From Cyclina sinensis (Eukaryota; Mollusca; Bivalvia; Venerida; Veneridae): a stretch of 64,000 bases of DNA. The notes under the pieces are model-generated. The model was not told where the DNA came from. It made no database searches and worked only from the letters and a program-made list of their open reading frames with translations. Shown here piece by piece: positions 34,681 through 47,793 of the stretch. The translations under genes were made by a program, and so were the position numbers. The stretch lies in the NCBI GenBank assembly GCA_012932295.1, contig JAAONU010000010.1, positions 22,814,977 through 22,878,976 on the forward strand. Direction: 5' to 3'. Each line of letters opens with the position of its first letter. Within the stretch, counting starts at the first letter, position 1.

Positions 34681-35982
34681 AGATATACAATAGGTAAACA
34701 TATACCTAACACTAGACATCTTATGTACATAAGATTTTTTTTAAATATAGTGTACATCTTTATTGAAAAGGTCGTCCCTTCAATCCCCCCCCCCCCCCAC
34801 ACACACACACACACTTGTATTTAGTCACGTGACCAAATAGTACGTAATTTCGGAGAGTAATTCAAGACATGCAATGTGTATTTCGTTTCGCTGCTAGATC
34901 TTCATGGAAAATATGAGGCATGATAAGCTGCAAATTTTCATGATTACATCACAAAATACTTGACCCAATTTGGAATGTCGTAAGTTAAAGTTTCTTTACA
35001 GAGGTACGTTCCAAGAACTGCCAGGTCTTATTCTGGAATTTCATAAACTGCTCTTGAAATTTCGACTTCAATAATATAAAAAAAATCAAATCGCTCTGGC
35101 GGCCCTGTTTCTTAAAATGACCAGATGAGGAAACAATCTTCAAAAATAATTTTGAAAACATCATATTTCTAATGATCGAATTAGAATGAGCTACGTAAAA
35201 GTCGGGGCAAATAGTTTTTCTCATGGTCGGTCAGGCGATCTATAAGATCAAACGGTTAAGATCAGTCAGCTGAGAACGCAGCAGCTTAGAGACTTTATAC
35301 TTATTAAGCAGGTTGATCATATAACGTAGATACACATACCGTTTCTGTACTCACTGGGTCTCAAAGGTTAAGCCCATAGGGGCCTGCACTATAAAAGGGG
35401 TTTTGAATCAATGATCTTAGAACAACTGAACTCAAGACACCCAAGCTTTATAGAATCCTTGAGCTCGATCAGTACGTAAACACTTCTTATTTTGAGTCAA
35501 AAATATTGTACAAAAGGTGTAGTATATAGTTAAACGGTTTCCTGGATATTACTCCAAAAACATTAATCTTAAAACTTAAAACGATGGTCAGGCATGATAA
35601 TAAGATGACTTTTATTATTTTATCCCACTGGGTCAAATGTCAGGCTCAAGAATGACTTGATTCCACGCAAGAAGTTTATATTTTTGTTATTTATAATTCT
35701 ACGTATTTTTATTTTCATTATTTTAGTCCTAAGCTAGTTATATTTGCATATATGATAGTATTCCGCGTTAGTTTTGAAAAAAACAAAAAACTATGAATCT
35801 GTTTTCAGTCGCTAAACGAGAGCAAAGCCAAAAACAAAATCTAACAGTACTTTGAACTAGCAGCCTTAGACATGATTATGTGACTTGTAATTACAGTTAG
35901 GTCCACGTTCAACTTTGGTATGAAAAAAAAAAAAACAAGGCAATCGCTCAGATAATCATTGTTGACTGACTTCTTACTTCGA

Positions 35983-36014
<32 letters not shown>

Positions 36015-38340
36015 CTTAATTTAAACCTTATTCAATCATTAAAGCAGCGTCAAGAAACATTTCCAAAGATCATATTTGCCAGACGAGGAAGGGCGAAGGC
36101 ATCTATTTCTATAAAAAAACCGATTACTTAATATATATAAAGGTACGAGAAAAAAAGAAAAATACATATATTTTAAAGTAAGCATTTCTTCCTGTCTAAA
36201 GGGAGAAAACTTTATTACATTTGCCGATATTTTACATCTGGAGTATTTAGTCTGTGTAAATAGAATTTACTGTAGTCTTTTTTTTCTGGACAGCTAAAAG
36301 TCTTCCCTGCTTGAATATCAAACTATCACTGCAAGTTGCAAATGTTCGTCCGTCCGTTTCTTGTTCATTTCTTTCATTCGTTCCTTCTTAATTTATTTCA
36401 TCGTACCTTTTTCTTTTTGTTAGCTCGCCTTCCGATTAATTTATATATTGTTAACATTTCTTGTTTTAAGGATCGAATTTTTGGTGACATTAAGAAAAGA
36501 AATCAGCGAAAACGGAAAATGAGATTTAGAAATAAAAAGCATAACTAAGACCTAAATTTGACATTTTGCTCGTCTCTTTTACTTTCCGCTTACAGAATTT
36601 GAATGGTGAAATGATGAATGTTAGCCTTCGCATTATACCCTATTATTCCGGTCAATTCGTTGTCTTCTACGAGTACAGTGTATATATATTTTTCTAAATA
36701 TCACGATCATATCATTCCTCATTTGATTTCTTTTTATCTTATAAAATGTATTGTTTTTTTTTTGACAAATTTAATGTACATAGTTAAAATCAACAGATTA
36801 TGCATCGTCCGCGTAACAGAAGGGTTTCCAGTCGGCAAAACTATTTGACCGCCTCACTCACCATACATAAATCAGAGCCTGTGTTAAACTGTATGTCATT
36901 ACCATAGACTTGTCTATCTTATGTACACTCAGGTTAATCAGGTACGGAATGAACGACCAAATATTTATGTTTTAATGCGTAATTTTGATTTGTAAAGTGT
37001 TTTGTTATCAGCAGTTAGTGTTAGTTTCCTATTGATCTTATAACTAATTGAGGAATAGATTGATTATACATTGCTCTCAATTCTCAATTCTGGTCTGAAC
37101 AATCCTTTTTTTCAACTTCGAAAACATCAAATTTACAAATTTTTTGATTCATCTCCTTCCTACACAGTAACGCTATCAGCGTTTTGGTTTATATTTTAGC
37201 AATAATACTACCGAACAGCTATACCACGTAATCTCATTCAGCGGACAAGGAAGTAACACAGTCTTTTTTCATATTGAAAAGAGGGAGATTAATCACACGA
37301 ACTAATTTACGAACATTTAAACTTATACACCAAGGCCATTTAATAAGGAAGTCTATCAAACGTATACTTTTAAAGATCATTCAATACATACTTTTAAAAC
37401 TGCTTTGTCTTGTAACCTATATCAAGTCTCTGTTGGGGTCATTCAAGATAATGTTCACGATTTTAATTTTAAACAAGTCTTGTATAGTCGGACAGGTCTG
37501 AATATATTTAATTGGACGTGTTTATTATTTTCTGTGTTAACAAAGATATTAGAACGTGATGCATGTACTTTCGTGGGAAGTATATTATGGGGTATGTTTT
37601 TTTAAAGAACAAAAATACGTAAATGCGACTTAATGAATATATTGTTGGATATGTTTATAAGCAAAATACCTAGAATATAATTCTTTAAACAGATTTTAAG
37701 GCAAGAATGCAGTTTTCTGGGTTTCGCTCATAATCTTCCAGATCAGTAAAGAGCTGCGTTTGATAAAAATGAAATAGAATAAAATAAAGAATGATTTTTA
37801 CGCTAAAATCAATCACACAATTTAAGTTACGGGAATTCCTGAGTCTATTTTTAGTTTATGTATCAAATCAAAACGGCCGAAAGTCAGAATGACGTCATGT
37901 CGTAAACGATGATCATAACTTGTAATTTTGTTATATTATTTATTATTTAATTGTTTGCACTAAATATGTTTGTACCGCATATAATGTTAATTTAATGGAA
38001 ATAATTTTGATTTTGATTTTATTCCTCAAAATTGTTAGACACGGGAATTACACGTGTTTTTTTAGATTTTGTTAATAAGAGCTCCCACTAACAATAAGGA
38101 CAATCGCTGTTCAGTTTTTGAGAATCGATCACAGACATGTTGTTTGTTTCATAGTTTTGGAGACAAAATTGTTCCAGCATTTCAATTCAGCTTACTTCTT
38201 GGAATAGTTTCGGGTAGGGGCCGTTTTTACTTGGAGCCGTTTTGACTGCACATGATCTGATCGCAACAAATTTTCAAGATACAGACTGCAACATTAATGC
38301 TCTTTAAAAAGAAAAAAACATCACTCGGTAATAATAAATA
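34681..38340. other. gene-poor stretch with simple repeats
   Basis: Holds a C-run and (AC)n at 34784-34814, a bivalve-type dispersed repeat at about 35340-35650 (CATAGGGGCCTGCACTATAA, then ACGATGGTCAGGCA), and an (AAAT)n tract at 35987-36013. I see no supported exon. Confidence 0.5.
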
Positions 38341-38341
38341 T

Positions 38342-39262
38342 GGTCATTAATTAACCGGACAACTAGTTTTATACTGTAAATGAGTGGACATGTGGATACT
38401 TATTACTGTTACACTACGTGACTATACCTGTTTATTCCTTACTAACAGAACAACTAGTTTTATACAGTAAATGAGTGGACATGTGGATACTTATTACTGT
38501 TACACTACATGACTGTACCTGTTTAAACCATATTAACAGGATAACTAGTTTTATACAGTAAATAAGTGGGAATGTGGATACTTATTACTGTTACACTACG
38601 TGACTATACCTGTTTATTCCTTACTAACAGAACAACTAGTTTTATACAGTAAATGAGTGGACATGTGGATACTTATTACTGTTACACTACATGACTATAC
38701 CTGTTTATTCCATATAAACAGGACAACTAGTTTTATACAGTAAATGAGTGGACATGTGGATACTTATTACTGTTACACTACATGACTGTACCTGTTTAAA
38801 CCATATTAACAGGATAACTAGTTTTATACAGTAAATAAGTGGAAATGTGGATACTTATTACTGTTACACTACATGACTGTACCTGTTTATACCATATTAA
38901 CAGGATAACTAGTTTTATACAGTAAATGAGTGGACATGTGGATACTTATTACTGTTACACTACATGACCATACCTGTTTATTCCATATTAACAGGACAAC
39001 TAGTTTTATACAGTAAATGAGTGGACATATGGATACCTATTACTGTTACACTACATGACTATACCTGTTTATTCCATATTAACAGGACAACTAGTTTTAT
39101 ACAGTAAATGAGTGGACATATGGATACTTATTACTGTTACACTACATGACCATACCTGTTTATTCCATATTAACAGGACAACTAGTTTTATACAGTAAAT
39201 CAATGGACATATGGATACTTAGTACAGTCACACTACATGATCGTTCCTGTTTATTCCATATT
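38342..39262 (+). repeat. 91-bp satellite, about 10 copies
   Basis: The unit contains AACTAGTTTTATACAGTAAA, TGAGTGGACATGTGGATACT, TATTACTGTTACACTACATG and ACTATACCTGTTTATTCC, repeating about every 91 bp. Copies are highly similar; the first and last are more diverged. The plus-strand frame at 39146-39376 is a by-product. Confidence 0.95.
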
Positions 39263-39265
39263 AAC

Positions 39266-40575
39266 TATTCCTTAAATTACCTGGAGTATCGATCATTGTT
39301 CAATATAATAATATCCACAGAAAGGGAAGCTTTGGTCATCGATCTTGTAATCATTGACGCCTCTTTCATACAGTAAAACGTAACCAAGCATGAATGCATT
39401 TCACTGGTTCTTGTGTATGCGTAGTAATTATATTCCTCATGATTTGGTGGGCATCTGTTACGAGAGGTTTCAAACCGTCTGTGCGTTCAGCGTCTGTATG
39501 CAGGCCTCCAGCTCTGTTGAAACAAGTAATGAAATATGAAAGACTTAAATTGTAAAATTAGCAGTACCTCACTATAGAACGAAACAAATTACTGCGCTAT
39601 ATAGTAACCAAACATCCTGTCGCAATGATTTTTCCTTCTTAAAACACTGCTGACCTTTTTTATTAACTTAGTACCATGTGTCATTTTTAATGCGCTGAAA
39701 TCTATATTCAGAACCAATGCACTAGTACTTGTAAAGCAGCACGTTTGATAAAAATGTTACCGGGAGTAATAAACTCATAAATTGTGACTAAGCTTTAGTC
39801 TCCCTTATGTAAATTACAATTTTGAAAAAAAAAGTTTCTTTGTTTGAAACAATATAAGAAAAAAACATTATTCATTTTCATATGGTCACTTATTTCCACC
39901 CGTTGCTGTCTGTTATTTTTTTAACACTATGGCTGGAACACGGGCAGGTTGTTTCTGGACAATTCGCGTCATTGTTGACTGGCCTGCTTCTAAGTAGGAG
40001 ATTATTTGAGCTATCTGACCCATGGGATACATACTTATTGGGCTGATATCACCGTTTGTTGTTTCATGTCACCTATAACGACCATCCCTTCATGCAATTC
40101 TAATAATTATGTTACCAAATGCACGTAGATTAGAGTAGATAGGCAACTGATTTTGTGCACGTGTACTTATGACCAATATGTCACAATGTTCATGTGGAAA
40201 TGTTTCATTCAGTGCTTATAATAAAGATTCGATAACTAAAAATGTTCTACAATTTTTTACAATATTTCATTTCAAAATGTACGCAATGCAGTGCAAACGA
40301 CAAGTATGTAAGTATAAAGGATATTTGATTTCTTATTTTACTTCTTAGACAGTGCTTTGGATAAAAAAATAAAGTTGTGTATACTGTTGTCATGGCAATA
40401 TTTCTATTCAGGTTTTCTCTAAAAAATGACATCTAATCACTCTTACGAGCAGATGACTAACTTCTGAAAACTATCGTGTTTTGTACTCAAACTGTCAAGA
40501 AAATATTCACCAATTTAGTGCAATATTCTAGTCTGCAGTGTATTTTGAACAAATATAAAGCAGACCATTTTAATT
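39266..40575. other. no supported gene
   Basis: AT-rich sequence without repeats or exon signals that I can defend. Confidence 0.4.
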
Positions 40576-40748
40576 CTAAATTATACACTCTGTGTTACAA
40601 TAACAGGCCTCACATCCGCATTCATCAACACTTCTGCTGCACCATGGTGCACAGTTAATTATTCTTGAAGCACATCCTGTAGCATTAGTGTTATTTCCGG
40701 TTACGGTTCCTGGGTTCATTAATGCAGAAAATGGGTTTGGAAATTGTG
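40576..40748 (-). CDS. candidate cysteine-rich terminal exon
   Basis: On the minus strand, after an acceptor-like TACCTCCAG, about 57 codons are open to a TAG. They include FPNPFSALMNPGTV and a Cys-dense end (GCASRIINCAPWC, then ECGCEACYCNTEC): eight to nine Cys in 33 residues. That is unusual for random AT-rich DNA and would suit a secreted disulfide-rich domain. No family recognised and no upstream exon found. Confidence 0.3.
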
Positions 40749-41862
40749 CTGGAGGTATATTGAACATAAATAATTTATCGCAGTAAGCAAATGAAATGTA
40801 TTCTTTTTAAATGTATGTATAATATATATTTGCACAAATCTAGAGAAAACAGATTTTCTTTTATAACAGTATTTCATTTATTATCTTACATAGGTCTAGG
40901 CAATGAAATCTATTCGCAGACTGGTATTACGGTATTTTGTTGTAGAGTTTTGTACTGGAAACATATACATGCCTCTTGTCTGAGGTGTAAAGTATACCTT
41001 GGGTATTACATTTACTATATAACCTTTAGCAAAATTTTATTTTATCCTATAAAATACTTCTGAAAATGTTGGGTTTTTTTGTTAATTATTTTCAATAAAA
41101 ATGCGCCACTGTTTGGTTGATGCAAATGCTTAAATAAATTATTTAAGATACCAGAATTACAGCTCCCCTTTCACTGACTGAAATGCATACTGCATTGAAC
41201 AAAATATATGAAATTTTAAGTTTGAAAGGAAATCTGCATCCCTATCACGGAAGTGTTCGCTGCCACAACGTCTGCATTTAATTGGCCGCCTTGGTGACGT
41301 CCATTTCTAGTTATTGGTCTTGGTTTTCTGGCCCTTTTTCACGGCATCAACGGTTGCATTGACTGTTGCATTGAACTGTCTCATGCTGCTCAGCTGTTGT
41401 TGGCAATACTCATAGTATCATAGCTTCTCCCCTTCATTAATTCGTTTTTCTCTTACTTTTGGCTGGAACAACCAAACACAGTTATGTCTAGAATAATGTC
41501 GCCGGGATCAATAAAACAAATGGCTGTCCCGTGCTTTGTTTCGAGGTATAGGCACAGACAAGTCAATAGATTCGTTTCCTTTTATTTGTTTGTTGAATTG
41601 GTACCTGGCGAATATGGGATTGAGTTTCGGCTGAACGTGCGCTATAAATTTTGCAAAGTAAGTATTCAGTTTTTTAAGTATGTTCATTTGTAAGTGCCCA
41701 TGTGCGATACACTTATCTGCCCTGTTCACCTATCCATAATAATAGATAAGGCACTTTTTCTTCCTCTGATTTTGATTTCAAAGGACCCGAGAAAATTAAC
41801 ATTATATGCATCTTAAATTGTTCCAATTGCTCTGGAAGATTTGATGACGTCCAGTACATTAC

Positions 41863-42083
41863 TACGGAATACCGTTAGGGCCATCGTGGTTAGATGCGAT
41901 AGTCATATTGTACTGTCGCCATCGCATCATCGCGTTGTCGCCATCGCATTATCGCACTATCGCATTGTCGCCATCGAACTATCGCATTGTCGCCATCGCA
42001 TTGTTGCCATCGCATTATCGCACTATCACATTGTCGCCCTCTGGATTATAAGGAAACCACGATGGCCCTAACGGTATTCCGTA
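41863..42083. mobile_element. MITE with 29-bp terminal inverted repeats
   Basis: The ends TACGGAATACCGTTAGGG (41863 on) and CCCTAACGGTATTCCGTA (ending 42083) are exact complements and extend through GGCCATCGTGGTT. The flanks repeat CATTAC (41857-41862 and 42084-42089). The 160-bp interior is a degenerate minisatellite of GCATTGTCGCCATC/GCACTATC phrases. It has no coding capacity. Confidence 0.85.
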
Positions 42084-42339
42084 CATTACAGGCGGTGGTA
42101 TATCGTTCAAATCCGTCTTTTTTTATAAATAGTTAAAAAAAATATTTGATTTCGAATCTTGTCCAAAATTTAATTTTGATGATAAGTCCAAGAAATGTAT
42201 AATTATAACACCAGCATATAGTATTTTTGTTATTAAAGTGAGTATATAACACCAGCATAAGGTATTTTTGTTGTTTAGGTGAGTTTAACTTGTAGTGCAT
42301 ATATATAACTCAAGTGGGAAATATACAATAAACACAAGT

Positions 42340-42602
42340 GTCTGTTGAGCTTATTTATCGTCGGTACCGGTTGCCCATATGACCAACGCCCCCTGAAGAG
42401 ATTAGTTATTTTATGTTGTGGGGGTAGTGCAAGATACAGAAAGCATCCCTGGTTCTTTTGCATGCTCAGTGTATAGCACAGATACATGGGACCTCGGTTT
42501 AACGTCTCATCCGAAAGACTATTAGTAATGTTAGTGGAGGAGCGGGAGATCGAACTCGGGACCCCTGGTTTACCAGTCCAGCGCGTTACCACTGTTTACC
42601 GC
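42340..42602 (-). mobile_element. tRNA-Thr-like SINE, family C, copy 1
   Basis: On the minus strand the head reads GCGCTGGACTGGTAAACCAG, giving an anticodon-like loop CTGGTAA (GGT), then GAGTTCGATCTCC as a degenerate box B. The body (CTCCTCCACTAAC, GATGAGACGTTAA, CACTGAGCATGCAAAAGAAC, CAGGGGGCGTTGG) is shared with 49386-49640 in the opposite orientation. Confidence 0.8.
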
Positions 42603-44534
42603 TCTAAGTATGATGTAAGTCTACGGTTTGATACTGAAAGAGCTGGAACATGATGACTGAGCTTGCGCATTAAATATTGTCAGTTTAAACATTCGTATTA
42701 CAGGAATAACTATGTTGTTCCATTTCAATAAATCAATCTGTTAAATATTAATTATATTGATACTATATTTGTTCCTAAAGTCATCAACACATTTATTTTT
42801 TTCTGGAGTCCTTTATTATGTATTGGTACTAAGAAATTTACTTATATTCATAACATACGTTGTGACTCTTTCAGATTTACTTTTTTCCCTCCTGTATTTA
42901 AAGCAAGGCAAAAGGGATACAACTTACTTAAATCGGTCTTATTTAAAAATATAAATCCAAGATTTTACTGTCTTTAAAAATTCGTAAAAGTTGTTTAAAC
43001 CAAGAAAAAAAATGTATTGAACAATTTTAATAATATACATAGTTTCTTAGTTAAAACGAGATTTCGGGAACTTATAAGTTAAAAAGAGACCTAGGAGAAT
43101 TTTATCTTTATAACTGAAACTTTACTTTTTTTTAAAATAAAAGTTATTATATAATTTCGAACCCTGTTGCTATTTACTAATTTAAAGGAGTGCCTTTTAT
43201 AAGTTTAGAACTACATCTGGTAATAAATATAAGTATGTCTCAACTTAAATTAGTGTAACTCCAGGATAACTTGTGCTCCATTGGATATTTGGATACAAGG
43301 GATTACACTTGATAACAAAATATATAACTATGGAGCTTATGTACATGAATGGAGACTTACATAATAGGTACACATACCCCCACCCCACCCCCAACACACA
43401 CACACACGCGCACGCACGCACACACACACATACCTCATTAATTAAATTAGTTCCCGGTAATAAGACAAAACAATATTTAGATATATTGGCGTTAAGAAAT
43501 ATGATATACAAATCAAAGGTATATATAGTTTCTTGCAACACTCACTTTTTGGAGGCACATTAGAATAATTTATTATTTAAAATCTAAATAAGTATTTTAT
43601 TATTTATAAAAAAAGCAATATTATGGATGGAATCTTGACAACATGATATTAAATTTTGGGGGATAAAGTCCCAGACCACGCTGAAAGAAAGAGATATTAT
43701 TACCCCACCGACCGTAAGTGTATGATTTTTAATATATTTATGCCTTGGACTGGCATATTAATGTTAAAAAAAATGTAAATTCATATTTCAGATCTTTTCA
43801 ATTAAAAGTAGTAATTTAAAATTTTAAAATTGTAATAAATCAAGTACAGCCGAACGGCCTTGAAAGGTGAACCAACATGTCAAATGTTAGAAGCCTTTTG
43901 ATTGGATGGTTAGTTTGTCTCGCACAGTTTGATTTGTAGATTTTAGTCACGTGGTGTAGGTGGCGCTAGATGTAAACATGGTGAGAAATGCAAATATTTG
44001 TCTGATTCGTTAAGTATTTCATTATTTTATTTTGGGTTTAAACAGTTTTTTATCTAAATTTTGGTTTTATTCATTCTCGGATAAACTTATCTTATGAATG
44101 TGAGTAGAATTTCTTAGTGACATATACTGAGTTAACTTAAAAAATGGAATAAACTGCGGACTGAAAGTCTCCACGGAAGCAATGGCTGCCATATACAAAC
44201 AAATTGTGCGCTAGGGCTTTTTATTATATAGACGATGTTCGCCCTTCGCACGTAAAGGCCGACATCTATGTAATATCAGTTTGTAAATCGGTCGGTCTTG
44301 CAGTCGAAATATTGAGACTATGGCTGCCAGAAATAATAATTACAAACAAGTTCCTAGCTGTAACTTTGTTAGGAACAATTTGTAATAATAATCCATGTAT
44401 TGTGCCAGGTATGTATTCTCTGATTATTTCCAGCCTACTGTCCGTGACCATGGATTGTTTAAGGAATTAATGAATATTTCTACAGGATTTACTGTTCTCA
44501 ATTTTTTTTATAACTTATATTCCTACAGCTGTTT
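42603..44534. other. gene-poor stretch
   Basis: Contains a (CACC)n/(CA)n tract at about 43376-43432. The frame 44204-44470 has no recognisable domain. Nothing else supported. Confidence 0.4.
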
Positions 44535-45460
44535 TGAATCACAGGTGTTTGGCACTTACCTAGGATAATATAAGGAGTATCTTGTCATTCCTGTACAAGT
44601 TTCCACCTTAAATATTGTATATATACACTGAAAATAGAAAAGGTAAATAAGTCTTGAAACAAGGCATTTACGAAGCCCTCACTTCTATGTTCTCTCCCCT
44701 ACTTCATACTCAATATTTGTACAAAAACTTGGCGGCGATCGGTAGCAGGGTCATTTACGTTCACAAATATGCCATACATTATACACTGGCATCAAGCATA
44801 AAGCCACAGCAGCCGAAAGTTTCAAAGTTTTTCAGCCAAAACGCTAACTCGGAACAGTAGACTTTAATTTAAGTGGAGGTGTGTATCCATCTTCCAGTGA
44901 AATGATCCGCTTCAAATTTCGCAGTTGTAAAATGTAATGGCTGATGCGAAAAAAGATGAGGTAGTGGAGTGAAGAATTAAATTGATTGTATACTCGTGAA
45001 AAGATATTGTTAATGTGAATGGATACATATGACTTTGTTTTAAGTAAACTTATCGAATGACCATGTATTTTCCGTGAAAATTAAGCTGTTTATCGTAGAC
45101 TTTTGCAATAAAAGGCGAAATATCAGGCATTCAATTAACGTCTACTGTTCCGAGTAAGTGTTTCAGCAATGAAGTCTTGAAACTTCCCGCTTCTGTGCCT
45201 CGATGCTTAATTGCAGTACATAGTGTATGGGAAGCTCGTGAAGGTAAGTGACCCTGCTACTGATCCCCGTTTGATTTATCGCGAAATATTTAGATTACAT
45301 TTAGGGAGAAAACTTAAAAGTGAAGACTTCGTAAATGCCCTGTTTAGGACTTACTTACCTTTTATTTTTTAATCTATATTATTGCAAATGAGGTGAATGT
45401 ATATCCAGGAATGACTAGGTACTGCTAAATACTATCATAGGTATGTGCCAAACATCTGTG
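44535..45460. repeat. fold-back element, arms about 320-340 bp
   Basis: Arms 44535-44875 and 45140-45460 are inverted, diverged copies. Matched landmarks are GTGTTTGGCAC/GTGCCAAACAT, GGCATTTACGAAG/CTTCGTAAATGCC, GTAGCAGGGTCA/TGACCCTGCTAC and CTCGGAACAGTAGAC/GTCTACTGTTCCGAG. The spacer is about 260 bp. It could be a fold-back transposon; the terminal duplication is not clear. Confidence 0.75.
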
Positions 45461-46246
45461 CGTCAAAGATGGCGGCTTATTAATTAAGAGAACGATAATA
45501 CAGGGGCGGTTCCAGGATTTCAAGTTGGGGGCCGCAAAATGTTCGGCAAAATTTATGTCCATTTTCTACCTCATTTAAACAGTTCAAATGTGCATTCATT
45601 TCAATGTTGAACAATAAAGTATACATAAAAAATATTCTAAATATACCTACAATAACACCTATCATCGGGGTATTTTAAGGGGCGCGGGACAGGTGCACCT
45701 CCCTCTGATATCTGCTAGTGTAATAGACTGTGTCTAGAACTTTTCGTAACAACTGAACAATATTTGCACTGATGTTAGGACACATTCTACTTATAAATGC
45801 TTATTACATAACCGCATAGGTCTTTTCAAACACCGGATTAAATATAGCGGACCGGACCAAGAAGCAGATTGCTGTCTATTCTGTGAACGGGGGAAATTTA
45901 TTTTTTGACTTATATAGGTTCAGCTCCAATGAATATTTCCATATCAACAGAGATACTCGTAAGCTTAATACAGATTCACAATTATAATGAGCAACAAAAT
46001 TGGCAAAAATAGTGGGAAAAGCTTTTTTCCATTTTATTTTTTTTATACAGCTTCATCTTAAAAATGGAAATCTATTTATTTTTTATCTTGGGGACTTTCT
46101 TTCAATATAAGTAAGACTGATGTTGAATACACTGTACCTATTTGTTTAAACTAATTTTCCTGTTTGACAGTACATATTTAAGAGGGATACATTTTGTATT
46201 TGAAGTCCTATGTATACTTTTTTCCAAATGATTTTTTCTATACTAG

Positions 46247-46477
46247 GCAGTTGTCAGGTTCAACCTTTATCCTCTGCCCCACAGATATTTCTGTATGGTA
46301 AGGTCCATGGCACCATGGTGGCGATGAAAACTCCTTACCAGTTCTTCTTCTTTGACAACAACAGTGTACAATGGATCAATAAAACAAACGTGCGTGGAAT
46401 CACATGCGACCTGTGGAGGCAGGTGACCAACTCATTTGTCACGGGTGCAAATACGACAATTGACTGATACTTTAGTG
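46247..46477 (+). pseudogene. LolA-like exon 1 (first one visible), with in-frame TGA
   Basis: Acceptor CTATACTAG (or the alternative CTGCCCCACAG at 46284), donor GTATGT. It reads CQVQPLSSAPQIFLYGKV, then PYQFFFFDNNSVQWINKTN and VRGITCDLW, then TTID-stop-YFS. TGA (46465-46467) replaces the expected TGG of a WYF motif seen intact in exon 6. The exit phase fits exon 2. Confidence 0.72.
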
Positions 46478-47099
46478 GTATGTTGTATTCATTTGTTGTT
46501 TTTGTATGTACAGGAAAACTAAGAACGTAACGTTCTGTTTAATTCTAATTTATGCCAACCGTTATAATTTGTTACTAGGTGTTCTAGTAGAACCATCTGC
46601 TCATAATCCGCCATTTTGTAAGAATTTATGTCGATCTCTAAAACGTTTGGAAAGTTTTCAACATTTTAACATTTACTGACGGATTTTCTACTTTCATATG
46701 TTCAACAGTTGTAGAAGCGGTACAGAGGGCTTAACTTGACTTTTTTTCAGTCTCAGAAGATTTGTTGATTCTTGTCCAGTTCCTTAATTCGGTAAAATGA
46801 AAATGAATTATATATGACTTTAAGTCGGGTAATTTGACCGCATCCTACATAAACAGTGGAAAATACAACCTTTGATTCCACATGTCTTGTTTTAAAATTT
46901 GACGTTCCTAGAGATTGAACGAAAGTATGCCGATTGACCCCCGTGTTCATAGCTTCTGTTCTTTAATTAGTCATACTGCTTGTTTAAGATTAGTCACGGA
47001 ACATGAAACATTCAAATTTACTACAATGCGATTGGGCAATATATAGTTTCACCCGCTAAATATTCCATAATTATATACCTGCGTTTATTCCATTTCAAG

Positions 47100-47245
47100 A
47101 ACAAAACTGGACAACGCTGCATTTACAGTATCGTCAGCCACAACGTGCACATGTGTACGGCAAAGTTCAGATGCCAAACCATAAAACTCGATTTTTTGAT
47201 CACATGTACGAATTCTATGACTTTCAAGATCCTGAAATGTATCAG
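47100..47245 (+). CDS. LolA-like exon 2
   Basis: 146 nt, acceptor CCATTTCAAG, donor GTGAGT. With exon 1's leftover G it reads EQNWTTLHLQYRQPQRAHVY, ending FDHMYEFYDFQDPEMYQ, and leaves in phase 0. Confidence 0.78.
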
Positions 47246-47605
47246 GTGAGTTTGTCAGTCTGACGTCATAAGTTAGTTTTCAGCTGTGATGTCATAAGTT
47301 GTAAATTGGCTTCTTTAATTGTAACGACCTGTAACAGTCAGAGTGAAATCAAAGTTTACCTAACCGCTGTATGAAAGAAGGATCAGCTTTTGTCTCTCAG
47401 GCAACTTTCTCACTTACATGGTTATAACAGGTAGCGAGGCTCGAACCAATGATAGCCTATATATAGCTACAGATATTTTATGTTTGACTGTATGTTTGCC
47501 GAATGTATTATTTCAATTTTGTATATAATAGAGTGTACATTGGGTGTTCTTTGTAAATAAGACAGCTAAAACGAACGTTATTGACTGTTTCTTATTTACT
47601 GCGAA

Positions 47606-47690
47606 CACTCAACATTCACTCTAACACTCAACATTCTCTCTAACACTCAACATTCTTTTCTAACACTCAACATTCTGTATAACAGCATTC
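47606..47690 (+). repeat. 20-bp tandem repeat, about 4-5 copies
   Basis: The unit is about TAACACTCAACATTCTCTC with slight length variation, in the intron after exon 2. Confidence 0.85.
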
Positions 47691-47793
47691 TTTTCCAAAT
47701 ATGTACATAACATTATCATTGCTGACAGGTAACACATGATGTCACGCCACCTTTTCTTCCATAAATATTTGGACAGTGTTTAGTTTGTTTTTT

